9,482 bases of DNA from an uncultured Azospirillum sp. (GCA_902489675.1 CABUAP010000040.1:1-9482); one strand, 5' to 3'; shown: positions 1 to 5,932, numbered from the stretch's first letter. The notes: generated from the sequence alone by a model not told the origin. Numbers and translations are program-made.

Positions 1-566
1 GGCTCCGCATTTGTATTTGAAATGTCCTCTGCTGCGGTGCCTGCAGACAATTCCGTATTGTTTGACAGTGCGTTGTTTTCAGATTCGGAAAGCATGGCCG
101 AAGCATATATTTTGTCGGAAGATGTCGAGAAAATATCGGTTTCGCCATATGTTTCTTCTGCTGACATCGGCGAGTCGTTTAAGTTTGCGGTTTTTAAAGG
201 TTGGGTGTTGTTAACTTGTGCAGCGGCGGAATATTCCAACGGAATGTCTGCCGCATCTTCAATCGAGTTGATGCGAATGCCGTCTTCCATATCGTCAAAG
301 ACAAACAATCCCTTGTCAATAAGAATATCTCTCCCGCCTGTTCTTGGTGCCGGCGCGGCAAGCGAAAGCGTCTTTACCGGTGTGGAAGCAGAATAGTTAA
401 CGGTTGGCGCTTCGTGTTGAAAGAAAAGTGCGATGTTTTTTTCGGGAATGGATACTTCCGTGTTTTTTTGTTTGTCAGAAACGGCAAACAATCCGTTGAC
501 TGCCCATATGGTGAACAGAGAAACAGCAAAACTGTTAACAAATATTTTAAAAGTCTTTTTTCTCAT
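1..566 (-). CDS. Exported or membrane-anchored protein of unknown function (partial, C-terminus beyond left edge)
   Basis: The minus strand is open from an ATG at 566-564 to the window edge, giving 188 complete codons. The start is well placed: minus-strand GAGGGG (plus 575-580) lies 8 bases upstream. Residues 1-29 look like a signal peptide or anchor, with a basic start (MRKKTFK) followed by a hydrophobic stretch to about residue 28. The rest is hydrophilic and rich in Ser, Asn, Asp, Glu and Ala (for example residues 130-188), which suggests an extracytoplasmic, partly disordered protein. I recognise no domain. It is transcribed divergently from the T4SS cluster, so it may share control with it, but a role in secretion is only inferred. 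The overlapping plus-strand frames at 22-396 and 201-569 have no good ribosome site and look like shadows. The gene is confident; its function is unknown. Confidence 0.72.
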   Translation of the reverse strand, partial: MRKKTFKIFVNSFAVSLFTIWAVNGLFAVSDKQKNTEVSIPEKNIALFFQHEAPTVNYSASTPVKTLSLAAPAPRTGGRDILIDKGLFVFDDMEDGIRINSIEDAADIPLEYSAAAQVNNTQPLKTANLNDSPMSAEETYGETDIFSTSSDKIYASAMLSESENNALSNNTELSAGTAAEDISNTNAE

Positions 567-589
567 TAACTTGACCCCTCTAATGGTTA

Positions 590-618
590 ACAATAAATTA
601 AAATAAGAGAATTGGCAA
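590..618 (-). promoter_or_regulatory. Candidate sigma-70-type promoter for the minus-strand gene
   Basis: Read on the minus strand, a -35 box TTGCCA (plus 613-618) and a -10 box TATTGT (plus 590-595) are separated by exactly 17 bases. Each matches 4 or 5 of 6 consensus positions. Transcription would start about 7 bases further on, leaving a short leader with the SD of the gene that starts at 566. This comes from inspection only. Confidence 0.4.
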
Positions 619-641
619 GTAATTATTCGCGGAAACTTAAA

Positions 642-663
642 TTTTGCCGCCGTGACGGCAAAA
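642..663. repeat. Inverted repeat, 8-bp arms with 6-base spacer
   Basis: TTTTGCCG (642-649) and CGGCAAAA (656-663) are perfect inverted arms around CCGTGA. Neither strand has a T-run directly after the stem, so it is a poor terminator. It could be an operator for a dimeric regulator between the divergent units, or chance. Confidence 0.4.
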
Positions 664-828
664 AGAGATATTGTAAAGGTCGTTTTTGTGTCGTGCGCCG
701 GCATATACATAAGTCGGGCGGGAGAGTCGATTTTGCGTTCAGAGTCTGTGTTTTTTATTGTCCAAAATAGCGATGTTTTAACTATGAATTTTTTGTTACA
801 GGGAAAAATATCGATTAAAAACAATGCG

Positions 829-856
829 TTGTTTGAAAGCGGTGCGATGTGATAAT
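829..856 (+). promoter_or_regulatory. Possible promoter of the pilin unit (extended -10)
   Basis: A -10-like GATAAT (851-856) is preceded by TGT, giving the extended -10 form TGn. A weak -35 TTGTTT (829-834) lies 16 bases upstream. Start of transcription would be near 863, leaving a leader of about 70 bases before the ATG at 935. TATAAG at 895-900 is an alternative -10 without a good -35. Low certainty. Confidence 0.25.
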
Positions 857-909
857 GCTGGTAATTTTGGAAAAAATCAGGTATTCTAAAAATGTATAAG
901 TAAAGCACT

Positions 910-923
910 TTTAATTAATTAAA
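910..923. repeat. AT-only palindrome abutting the first pilin's SD
   Basis: TTTAATTAATTAAA is a perfect 14-base palindrome whose right arm runs into the ribosome binding site AAAGGAG (921-927) of the pilin gene at 935. It might bind a regulator, or weakly fold over the SD in mRNA, but AT-rich palindromes arise easily by chance. Confidence 0.35.
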
Positions 924-934
924 GGAGAAAAACT

Positions 935-1276
935 ATGCAATTTGTTAAAAGAAATATCTGGACGCTGGCTGCGATGGTTCTGTTTGTAACCGTTGCTATG
1001 GTTGGCGATGCCGCGGCGGTTGACGGCACCAGCTTGATGACTCAGGCGAGCAAGAAGGTCTCTAACGTATTTGAAGCCGTTAGAACGATCATCTTCATCC
1101 TGGGTGGTTTCGGTCTGGTTGGTGTTGCCTTTGCTGCTATTTTCGGTAAAGTAAACTGGAAATGGTTTGCCGCTTTGGCCGTTGGTCTGGCTATTCTGGC
1201 TGCTGCAAACGCGGTTGTTCAGTATGCTGCCGGTTCCAAAGCCGGTACGGGCGTAACCGATACCTTCGGTGTATAG
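935..1276 (+). CDS. virB2: VirB2/TrbC-like T4SS pilin subunit, copy 1 (likely major pilin)
   Basis: This 113-residue protein has VirB2/TrbC architecture. It has a long signal peptide (basic start, hydrophobic residues 9-23, likely cleavage after the Ala run near residue 28), a short N-terminal segment, a hydrophobic helix at about 51-70, a turn with FGKVNWKWF (70-78), and a second hydrophobic helix at about 79-98. VirB2 proteins are processed in the inner membrane and polymerise into the T4SS pilus; that role is assigned by family. The start is firm: AAAGGAG (921-927) lies 7 bases before the ATG. Leucine codons are mostly CTG (6 of 8), unlike the neighbouring paralogue, which suggests strong expression. 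It heads a run of three related genes and is followed by a stable hairpin. The family call is confident; its status as major pilin is inferred. Confidence 0.85.
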   Translation: MQFVKRNIWTLAAMVLFVTVAMVGDAAAVDGTSLMTQASKKVSNVFEAVRTIIFILGGFGLVGVAFAAIFGKVNWKWFAALAVGLAILAAANAVVQYAAGSKAGTGVTDTFGV

Positions 1277-1299
1277 TCCGCCGGTGAATTAACCAATCG

Positions 1300-1347
1300 G
1301 GAGGGCTGGCAGAAGTTTTGGCTAGCCAATGACAGCCCTCCTATTTT
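1300..1347 (+). terminator. Stable hairpin between pilin 1 and pilin 2: partial terminator or mRNA stabiliser
   Basis: GGAGGGCTG (1300-1308) pairs perfectly with CAGCCCTCC (1333-1341), a GC-rich 9-bp stem. The enclosed segment contains a further perfect palindrome, TTGGCTAGCCAA (1318-1329). The stem is followed by TATTTTAC, a broken, short T-tract. This could partly terminate transcription, or protect the 3' end of the first pilin message after processing, so that pilin 1 is made in excess over the genes downstream. The stem is seen directly; its function is inferred. Confidence 0.6.
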
Positions 1348-1374
1348 ACTACTAACAAAAGAAGGAAAAAGAAG

Positions 1375-1740
1375 ATGTTGTACGTAAAATTAAAGAAAAT
1401 AATAATATTTGCATTGGTTGCGTTCTTAGCTTCTTCAATTTTATTTGCAACCAATTCTTATGCTGCATTGTTTGGAGATTTGACGAGTAAAGGGGCCGAA
1501 ATCTTCAAAGGAATGCGGGAGATCATCTATGCTGTCGCCGGGTTTGGTATCGTGGCGATTGCTATCGGTGGTTTTTTTGGTAACTTCAACTGGAAATGGC
1601 TCGGAGCCATCATTATCGGGCTGATGGTCATCGCACTGACGGCCGGTATCATCAACTATATGGTGGAAGATACGGTTATTACGCCTTCAATGATTACGGA
1701 TACTTTGATCAGCGGTAATGACTCAGGGCTGAAAAAATAG
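1375..1740 (+). CDS. VirB2/TrbC-like T4SS pilin subunit, copy 2
   Basis: This 121-residue protein has the same plan as copy 1. Its signal peptide (MLYVKLKK, then hydrophobic residues to about 25) probably ends at NSYA (residue 30). Two hydrophobic helices (about 50-69 and 77-95) are joined by FFGNFNWKWL (67-76), the same motif as FGKVNWKWF in copy 1. A polar tail of about 25 residues follows the second helix. AAGGA (1362-1366) lies 8 bases before the ATG. Leucine codons are mixed (TTG 5, TTA 3, CTG 3, CTC 1), unlike the CTG-rich copy 1, so lower expression or a different history is likely. It could be a minor pilus subunit or a pilin variant. Family membership is clear from the shared motif and topology; its specific role is unknown. 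Confidence 0.78.
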   Translation: MLYVKLKKIIIFALVAFLASSILFATNSYAALFGDLTSKGAEIFKGMREIIYAVAGFGIVAIAIGGFFGNFNWKWLGAIIIGLMVIALTAGIINYMVEDTVITPSMITDTLISGNDSGLKK

Positions 1741-1767
1741 TTGAAACAGAGATTTTAGGAGGGTGCT

Positions 1768-2304
1768 ATGCAAAAATTCAAAATGAAAAATAGAATGTCT
1801 GTATCTCTGTTGATGCTGTTGACGGCGCTGTTCGTCTGCTTCAATCCGGGAGATGCTTTTGCGGATCTGTTGGGGTGTATGAAAAATGAGGCCGGGCAGG
1901 GAATTTTCAAAACAATGGCGTGCAAAATCACGACAACATTGTTTGACATCCGTAAAATTGTTTATATTCTCGGCGGTTTTGGGCTTATAGCCTTTACCTT
2001 TGCTGCTATTTTTAACAAAATCAGTTTTAAGCATTTGGCCAATATTGCGCTGAGTTTGTTCCTGCTTTCCATGATCACGCCGTTTATTGAGTATTTTACC
2101 CAGGCGCCTGGTGCTAAGCTGACTTACGGCAGTTTCCTGCAGCCGGATTTTACGGAAGCTGACTATTCGATGACTTTCGGCGAATGCGAGGGCGGCGATT
2201 GTCCGGTTTCGACGACGGTTGCGGGCGGAGCTGTTGCCGGACAGCGGCAGTTTGGGATTGGGCGGATCTGGCAGCGGTGGTCTGGTAGCCGGTGCCGATG
2301 GTAA
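1768..2304 (+). CDS. VirB2-like protein, copy 3, N-terminal part (reading frame breaks near 2240)
   Basis: The ATG at 1768 follows AGGAGG (1757-1762) by 5 bases. Residues 1-32 form a signal peptide ending at GDAFA. Hydrophobic helices lie at about 63-82 and 91-108, joined by IFNKISFKHL (81-90), which aligns with IFGKVNWKWF of copy 1, so this is a diverged VirB2-like protein. It has extra cysteines (mature-part C37, C52, C140, C145) that the other two copies lack. After about residue 157 the frame becomes Arg/Trp-rich (RQFGIGRIWQRW) and stops at 2302-2304. The +1 frame instead continues as a Gly/Ser linker and a long open frame to 2836. The whole span 1768-2836 is 1069 bases, one more than a multiple of three, as expected for a single-base insertion. 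An assembly error, a real mutation or a programmed shift are all possible. Confidence 0.72.
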   Translation: MQKFKMKNRMSVSLLMLLTALFVCFNPGDAFADLLGCMKNEAGQGIFKTMACKITTTLFDIRKIVYILGGFGLIAFTFAAIFNKISFKHLANIALSLFLLSMITPFIEYFTQAPGAKLTYGSFLQPDFTEADYSMTFGECEGGDCPVSTTVAGGAVAGQRQFGIGRIWQRWSGSRCRW

Positions 2305-2836
2305 GGTTATGCCTTCTCTGTCAGGCGCAGGCTTGCCTTCTATCGGAGCTTCGACTGATATTTCAAAAATTAAGCTTGATCCGATTGCAACAGGCGGGAC
2401 CGAAGTAGATACCAGAACCGGTTGGCAGAAGTTTAAGGATACGATCAAAACCGTTGCTCAAGAAGGTGTAAAAGCCTACAATACAGCCAGTACCGTTATT
2501 TCTGCGGCCGGCAGTGTGTACGACGCGGTTGACTCTACGGTCAAAGGCGTTAAGGGAGCTGATGGCATTGGCGGTATTATCACGGCCGGCGTAGGTGCCT
2601 TTGACAACTTCACCACCGCGACCGGCGCCATTACCGGTGCCGCCGGAACGATCGGTACCAATTACACCGACAAGGAAGGCGAAAAAGGCCTGGGTGAAAA
2701 AGTGGATGATTTCTTCAAAGGCAAAAACAAAGGTGCCAATGAAGGAAAAGAGGTTACTCAGGATCTGGGAACCATCAACGGTACGGCCAACGGCATAATG
2801 GATATCCCGAACGATATCAAAAACATTTTCAGGTAA
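2243..2836 (+). CDS. C-terminal glycine-rich extension of VirB2-like copy 3, in the +1 frame
   Basis: This frame is protein-like from about 2243: a Gly/Ser linker (SGSLGLGGSGSGG), then about 175 residues rich in Gly, Ala, Thr and Val, ending with a Lys-rich segment and a TAA at 2834-2836. The stretch encoded at about 2500-2670 repeats small residues at close spacing (GSV, GVKGADGIGG, AGVGAF, GAITGAAGTIG), resembling glycine-zipper amphipathic helices that associate with membranes or with each other. No family is recognised. If translated alone it would need TTG 2219 or ATG 2309. The ATG is 5 bases after the upstream stop and has only AAGG very close by, so reinitiation is possible but weak. 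A frame-corrected fusion of about 355 residues with the VirB2-like N-terminus is the simplest reading. Confidence 0.6.
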   Translation, partial: SGSLGLGGSGSGGLVAGADGKVMPSLSGAGLPSIGASTDISKIKLDPIATGGTEVDTRTGWQKFKDTIKTVAQEGVKAYNTASTVISAAGSVYDAVDSTVKGVKGADGIGGIITAGVGAFDNFTTATGAITGAAGTIGTNYTDKEGEKGLGEKVDDFFKGKNKGANEGKEVTQDLGTINGTANGIMDIPNDIKNIFR

Positions 2837-2853
2837 TGTATCGTTAAAGTCGG

Positions 2854-2890
2854 AAAATGCCGCTCATTCTCCCGGGGCGGTATTTTTTTT
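2854..2890 (+). terminator. Rho-independent terminator of the pilin unit
   Basis: AAAATGCCGC (2854-2863) pairs with GCGGTATTTT (2877-2886), 10 bp with one G-U pair, and runs into an uninterrupted T-tract to 2890. It lies 18 bases after the stop at 2836. This closes the three-pilin transcription unit and argues that virB3-virB4 need another promoter or read-through. Confidence 0.85.
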
Positions 2891-3092
2891 AAATGAGGTT
2901 ATATTAGTTTTTTACAGATTCCCCTCCCGTTAGAATGGAGGGAAGATTTAGGTATCGTTCGACGCTGCAGCCCTAAATGGCGTTTTAAGGAAGGGGTGTT
3001 AAGCGGAACCCTCGGTTTAATGAGAGATGTTTATTCAACGATAAGAAACAACGGAAAGGTCATAAGGCTTGTCAACTGATACGAGCTTTTTT
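2891..3092 (+). ncRNA. Candidate structured small RNA or leader between two terminators (unidentified)
   Basis: About 200 bases lie between the pilin terminator and a second terminator and hold no credible reading frame. Local pairing is plentiful: CCCTCC/GGAGGG (near 2923-2942), TATCGTT (2953-2959) with AACGATA (3037-3043) enclosing about 77 bases, ACGC/GCGT inside that, GGGGT/ACCCT near 2993-3012, and the terminator stem at the end. A TAGAAT -10 box (2931-2936) lies in the first hairpin, but its -35 partner TTTACA (2911-2916) is only 14 bases away. I compared it by eye with 6S, SRP, tmRNA and tracrRNA patterns and saw no match. It could be a trans-acting RNA, an antisense regulator or a degenerate gene remnant. 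Confidence 0.35.
3064..3092 (+). terminator. Rho-independent terminator upstream of virB3
   Basis: AAGGCTTG (3064-3071) pairs with CGAGCTTT (3082-3089), 8 bp with two G-U pairs around a 10-base loop, with six T residues from 3087 to 3092. No gene ends nearby on this strand, so it must end either a small RNA or read-through from the pilin unit. Confidence 0.6.
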
Positions 3093-3093
3093 G

Positions 3094-3122
3094 TTGCATA
3101 AAGAAAACTTTTCTTGTAGAAT
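3094..3122 (+). promoter_or_regulatory. Candidate promoter for virB3-virB4
   Basis: A -10 TAGAAT (3117-3122, 5 of 6 matches) lies 17 bases after a weak -35 TTGCAT (3094-3099). Transcription would start near 3129, just before the virB3 SD, and directly after the terminator ending at 3092. Inspection only. Confidence 0.4.
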
Positions 3123-3144
3123 CGAAAAAAAAGGATGGATTGAA

Positions 3145-3435
3145 ATGCGTGAACCTGTATTAAAAGCCGTAGCCAGTCCCCCAAAGATTTTGTGGGGGCC
3201 GTTTTTGCCGGTGCTGCTTAATCTCGGCGTTCAGTTTCCGATTATGTTCGTGTCAATCGGCGCTTTCGAGATTAACCCGATTATCTTTGTGGCCAGCATT
3301 TTGCTGGTGCATGGCCTTATTGTTCTTTGGGGAACAAAGGAGCCGCATATTTCCAGTATGATTCAGGCCTTCGGGCAAACTTATCGTGTAACCAAGAATT
3401 TGTATAAAACAAAGGGGAATAAATTTGCACCCTGA
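3145..3435 (+). CDS. virB3: VirB3-like T4SS inner-membrane protein
   Basis: This 96-residue protein is in the normal VirB3 size range. A short cytoplasmic N-terminus with Pro-rich REPVLKAVASPPKILWG is followed by two hydrophobic segments (about 18-40 and 43-62) and a polar tail beginning GTKEPHISSMI, where VirB3 proteins have a conserved charged-Pro motif. VirB3 is a small inner-membrane subunit that works with VirB4. I chose the ATG at 3145 because AAGGA (3131-3135) lies 9 bases upstream. The earlier TTG at 3091 lies inside the terminator T-tract and would add 18 residues unlike the family. Its end overlaps the start of the VirB4 gene by 11 bases, the classical virB3-virB4 order, which supports the call. 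Confidence 0.85.
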   Translation: MREPVLKAVASPPKILWGPFLPVLLNLGVQFPIMFVSIGAFEINPIIFVASILLVHGLIVLWGTKEPHISSMIQAFGQTYRVTKNLYKTKGNKFAP

Positions 3436-5857
3436 TTTTGATTTTTTCAGCACATTTGTACAAGGGCTGAGCGCTAAAGAAGTTATTGTTGCGGTGATTG
3501 GTTTTATTTCGGCCGCAGCTTTTGCCGGTTTGTGGGTCACAAAACTCGGGCACAGTATTCTGCCGCAGCCGAGCGAGTCTAAAGTGGCCGATTTTTTGCC
3601 GTTCAATAAACTGATGTCAGACGGCATGACGATCCGTTGTTATAACGGGTCGTTTGCCCGCGTATTTAAAATTGAAGGGTTGGATCTGGCTTTTGCAACC
3701 GAAGAAAAAAATATCTCAATGTTGGAAGCAAGAAAATCTTGGATTGACAATATGTCCGACTTGCAGGTAACCTGTCGTGTCATTACGTTGCGCGAACGGA
3801 TTCCGCCTGATGAAATTATCGGCACATTTGAAAATCCGCTGTTGGAGCAGGTGGCATATACTTGGCAGGGGACGCTGAATCGGGTGTATAGCAACTCGCA
3901 TTATGTGGTGATCTCGATTCCCGATCGCCCCGATGCTTTGAAAGATTTGAACTATGCTTCGCAAACGTTGATGGCAACTTTGAGCGAATACGGTGTGCGC
4001 GCGATGTTTGAAAGTGAAGACAGCCAGCCTAAAGACAGCCCTTTTCATGTTTTTAGTCGAATTTGCAGCCCTGTTTCCCGGCCGGATCCCAAAGTTCGCA
4101 ATGCCGAAGGGGCGATGTTGAATGAAATTTTGACGGCGGATCATATTCATTTTACCGGAGAAAATGGCATTATTAAATTTTTCTCCGGTGATCAGGAAAT
4201 GTATGCCGTTACCATGGGGCTGCGGACGTCCGGCGATTTTATGGACGAGTCTATGATCGTGTCGCTGCTGGCGATCGACTGCGAACTGACCATGCTCCAT
4301 AACATCAAACCGATTTTTAAACCGAATGCACGGGCTTTGCTGTTGCAACAGGCCAATATGGCAAAGATGACCAGTTTTTCCGGCGATGTGATCGCTCAGT
4401 ATGACGAGGCGTTGTCTTCGATTGAAGATAGCGATGCCAACTATCAGGCGTTGACGGAATATGCGATGACATTGGTGTTAAAAGGTCATAGTCTGGAAGA
4501 AATCGATTTTGCCGAGGGTGAAGTACAGCGTATCTGCCGGTTGTTTGGGGTGACGCCGGTTCGTGAAGGCTGGGTCAGCCAAGCCAGTTTCTTTAACCAG
4601 TTCCCGACATACGACACCTATCCGCGGACCTATCGCTATCTTTCCAGAGTGGCGGCGGTTGCCGTTTCGTTTGACAAGCCGTCGGAAGGTTTTGCTAAGA
4701 GCGACTGGGGGCCGGGCGCCATTTCCGTATTTCGTACCACGACCGGTTCCGGTTATCGCTTCCAGTTCCATGTTTCACCCGAAGAGTCTGCCGTGGCTCA
4801 TTGCTGCATTATCGGTCCGACCGGTCAAGGTAAAACCACCTTGCTGACGTTCTTGGCCGGGCAGGCAATGCGTCACAAAGATTTGAAAGTGTTCTTTTTT
4901 GACCGCCACCGCGGTGCGGAAATTTTTACCCGCGCGGTTAAGGGGGCATATGTCGGTTTTGACGGTGACGAGAAAAATGTGTCGTTGAATCCGTTTGACG
5001 CCGCGCCGACGCCTAACAACCGGGCATTTCTCCGTCGTTGGATGAAATCCATTACTATGGTTGACGATGCACTTTCCGAGCGAGAAATCGCTCGCGCGGT
5101 AACGACGGCGTTTGACTATCTGCGTCCGGAAGAGCGGGTGATGAGCAATTTGTATAAAAGCTGTTTTTCGCCGACCGGCAATATGCGTCGGGAACTTTTC
5201 CGTTGGGTAAATCCTGATCAGTATGGTAAAATTTTTAATGCGACAAACGATAGTTTGGACTTGCATTCGAAACGTTTTATTGCTTTTGACTTTACCCATA
5301 TTTTTGAAGATGAAACATTGGCGCCGGCGGTTATCAGCTACATCATGCACCGTATTCAGTCCGAAACCGGGGAAACCGGCGTACCTTCGCTGATTATGAT
5401 TGACGAAACCGCGCCGATGTTGAAACACCCGATGTTCCGAGATTACTTTATCATCGGTTTGCAAGAAGGCCGTAAGAAGCGTCAGGCATATTTATGCGCT
5501 TTCCAGCAGCCGAATATTATTGACCGATTGGGAGTGGGTGAGGTTATCCGCGGCCAATGCCAAACGGTTATTTTCTTCCGCAATCCGCAGGCGATGCCGG
5601 AAGATTATGTCAACTGGAATTTAAATCAGCGGGAAACGGACTTTATCTTTGGTCGCTCCTATCGGGATTTCCCGTATGCTATTTTGCTTTCCCGTCCGGC
5701 AACCGGCGAGTCGGTTATTCTTGACGTTAACCTTGGCGGTCTTGGACCTTATCTGAAGCTCTATAATTCCGGCCGCAAGAATGTTTTGCTGGTGGAAGAA
5801 TTAATTAAGCAGTACGGGGAAGACAACTTTGTTACAAAATATTTAAATCTTGCCTGA
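3425..5857 (+). CDS. virB4: VirB4-family T4SS ATPase
   Basis: This 810-residue CagE/TrbE/VirB4 ATPase is close to the usual family length. It starts at TTG, supported by AAAGGGG (3411-3417) 7 bases upstream; the first clear in-frame ATG is about 60 codons later and would remove conserved sequence. Residues 20-37 are a hydrophobic segment that should anchor the N-terminus beside VirB3. Seen motifs are Walker A GPTGQGKTT (464-472, Lys470), DRHRGAEIF (493-501), Walker B SLIMIDE (655-661, Asp660-Glu661), and the Arg-rich helicase-like motif with QEGRKKRQAYLCAFQQP (680-696). By family it hydrolyses ATP at the cytoplasmic face, drives pilin dislocation and assembly, and helps substrate transfer. 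The catalytic residues are intact. It overlaps virB3 by 11 bases and is followed by a 75-base gap. Confidence 0.95.
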   Translation: MHPDFDFFSTFVQGLSAKEVIVAVIGFISAAAFAGLWVTKLGHSILPQPSESKVADFLPFNKLMSDGMTIRCYNGSFARVFKIEGLDLAFATEEKNISMLEARKSWIDNMSDLQVTCRVITLRERIPPDEIIGTFENPLLEQVAYTWQGTLNRVYSNSHYVVISIPDRPDALKDLNYASQTLMATLSEYGVRAMFESEDSQPKDSPFHVFSRICSPVSRPDPKVRNAEGAMLNEILTADHIHFTGENGIIKFFSGDQEMYAVTMGLRTSGDFMDESMIVSLLAIDCELTMLHNIKPIFKPNARALLLQQANMAKMTSFSGDVIAQYDEALSSIEDSDANYQALTEYAMTLVLKGHSLEEIDFAEGEVQRICRLFGVTPVREGWVSQASFFNQFPTYDTYPRTYRYLSRVAAVAVSFDKPSEGFAKSDWGPGAISVFRTTTGSGYRFQFHVSPEESAVAHCCIIGPTGQGKTTLLTFLAGQAMRHKDLKVFFFDRHRGAEIFTRAVKGAYVGFDGDEKNVSLNPFDAAPTPNNRAFLRRWMKSITMVDDALSEREIARAVTTAFDYLRPEERVMSNLYKSCFSPTGNMRRELFRWVNPDQYGKIFNATNDSLDLHSKRFIAFDFTHIFEDETLAPAVISYIMHRIQSETGETGVPSLIMIDETAPMLKHPMFRDYFIIGLQEGRKKRQAYLCAFQQPNIIDRLGVGEVIRGQCQTVIFFRNPQAMPEDYVNWNLNQRETDFIFGRSYRDFPYAILLSRPATGESVILDVNLGGLGPYLKLYNSGRKNVLLVEELIKQYGEDNFVTKYLNLA

Positions 5858-5872
5858 GAATCATAAAATAGA

Positions 5873-5901
5873 TTTATAAAATAGTTTTTTTTTGCTATTA
5901 T
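5873..5901 (+). promoter_or_regulatory. Possible internal promoter before the exported-protein genes
   Basis: In the 75-base gap after virB4, TTTATA (5873-5878) and TATTAT (5896-5901) are 17 bases apart, giving a plausible -35/-10 pair with a start near 5908. No terminator precedes it, so read-through from virB4 is likely as well. AT-rich sequence makes chance matches common. Confidence 0.3.
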
Positions 5902-5932
5902 TAAAATGACATAGACCAAGACGGAGGGTGGT

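Larger units (their letters stand above)
567..934. other. Divergent intergenic control region
   Basis: This stretch of 368 bases separates the minus-strand exported gene from the first pilin gene. I see no convincing coding sequence: the one frame of some length (652-852, GTG start) has no ribosome site and no recognisable protein character. The region holds the candidate promoter for the minus-strand gene, an 8-bp inverted repeat at 642-663, a possible promoter for the pilin unit (829-856), and an AT-rich palindrome next to the pilin ribosome site. It is the natural place for regulation of both transcription units. Confidence 0.6.

Noticed and set aside
22..569. Two overlapping plus-strand frames opposite the left-edge gene
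   Set aside because: The minus strand has a continuous open frame with SD, promoter candidate and signal sequence. The plus frames lack these and give Arg/Cys-rich products.
652..852. Plus-strand frame of 66 codons with GTG start in the divergent intergenic region
   Set aside because: There is no ribosome site, the start lies within an inverted repeat, and the product has no domain or signal character. It is probably chance.
1723..2448. Long minus-strand frame of 241 codons across the second and third pilin genes
   Set aside because: It is antisense to genes with clear VirB2 features. The product is low-complexity and basic with no recognisable fold.
2943..3092. 6S, SRP, tmRNA or tracrRNA identity for the structured intergenic stretch
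   Set aside because: No conserved core of these RNAs could be recognised by eye, so it is left unidentified.
3091..3144. Upstream TTG start for virB3 at 3091
   Set aside because: It sits in the T-tract of a terminator and adds residues not typical of VirB3. The ATG at 3145 has a proper SD.
3716..5464. Long minus-strand frames inside virB4
   Set aside because: They are shadows of the virB4 coding frame, whose Walker motifs are intact on the plus strand.
5880..5899. AATAG/CTATT hairpin with T-run after virB4 as a terminator
   Set aside because: The T-run is in the loop and the stem is a weak 5 bp, so it does not have terminator form.
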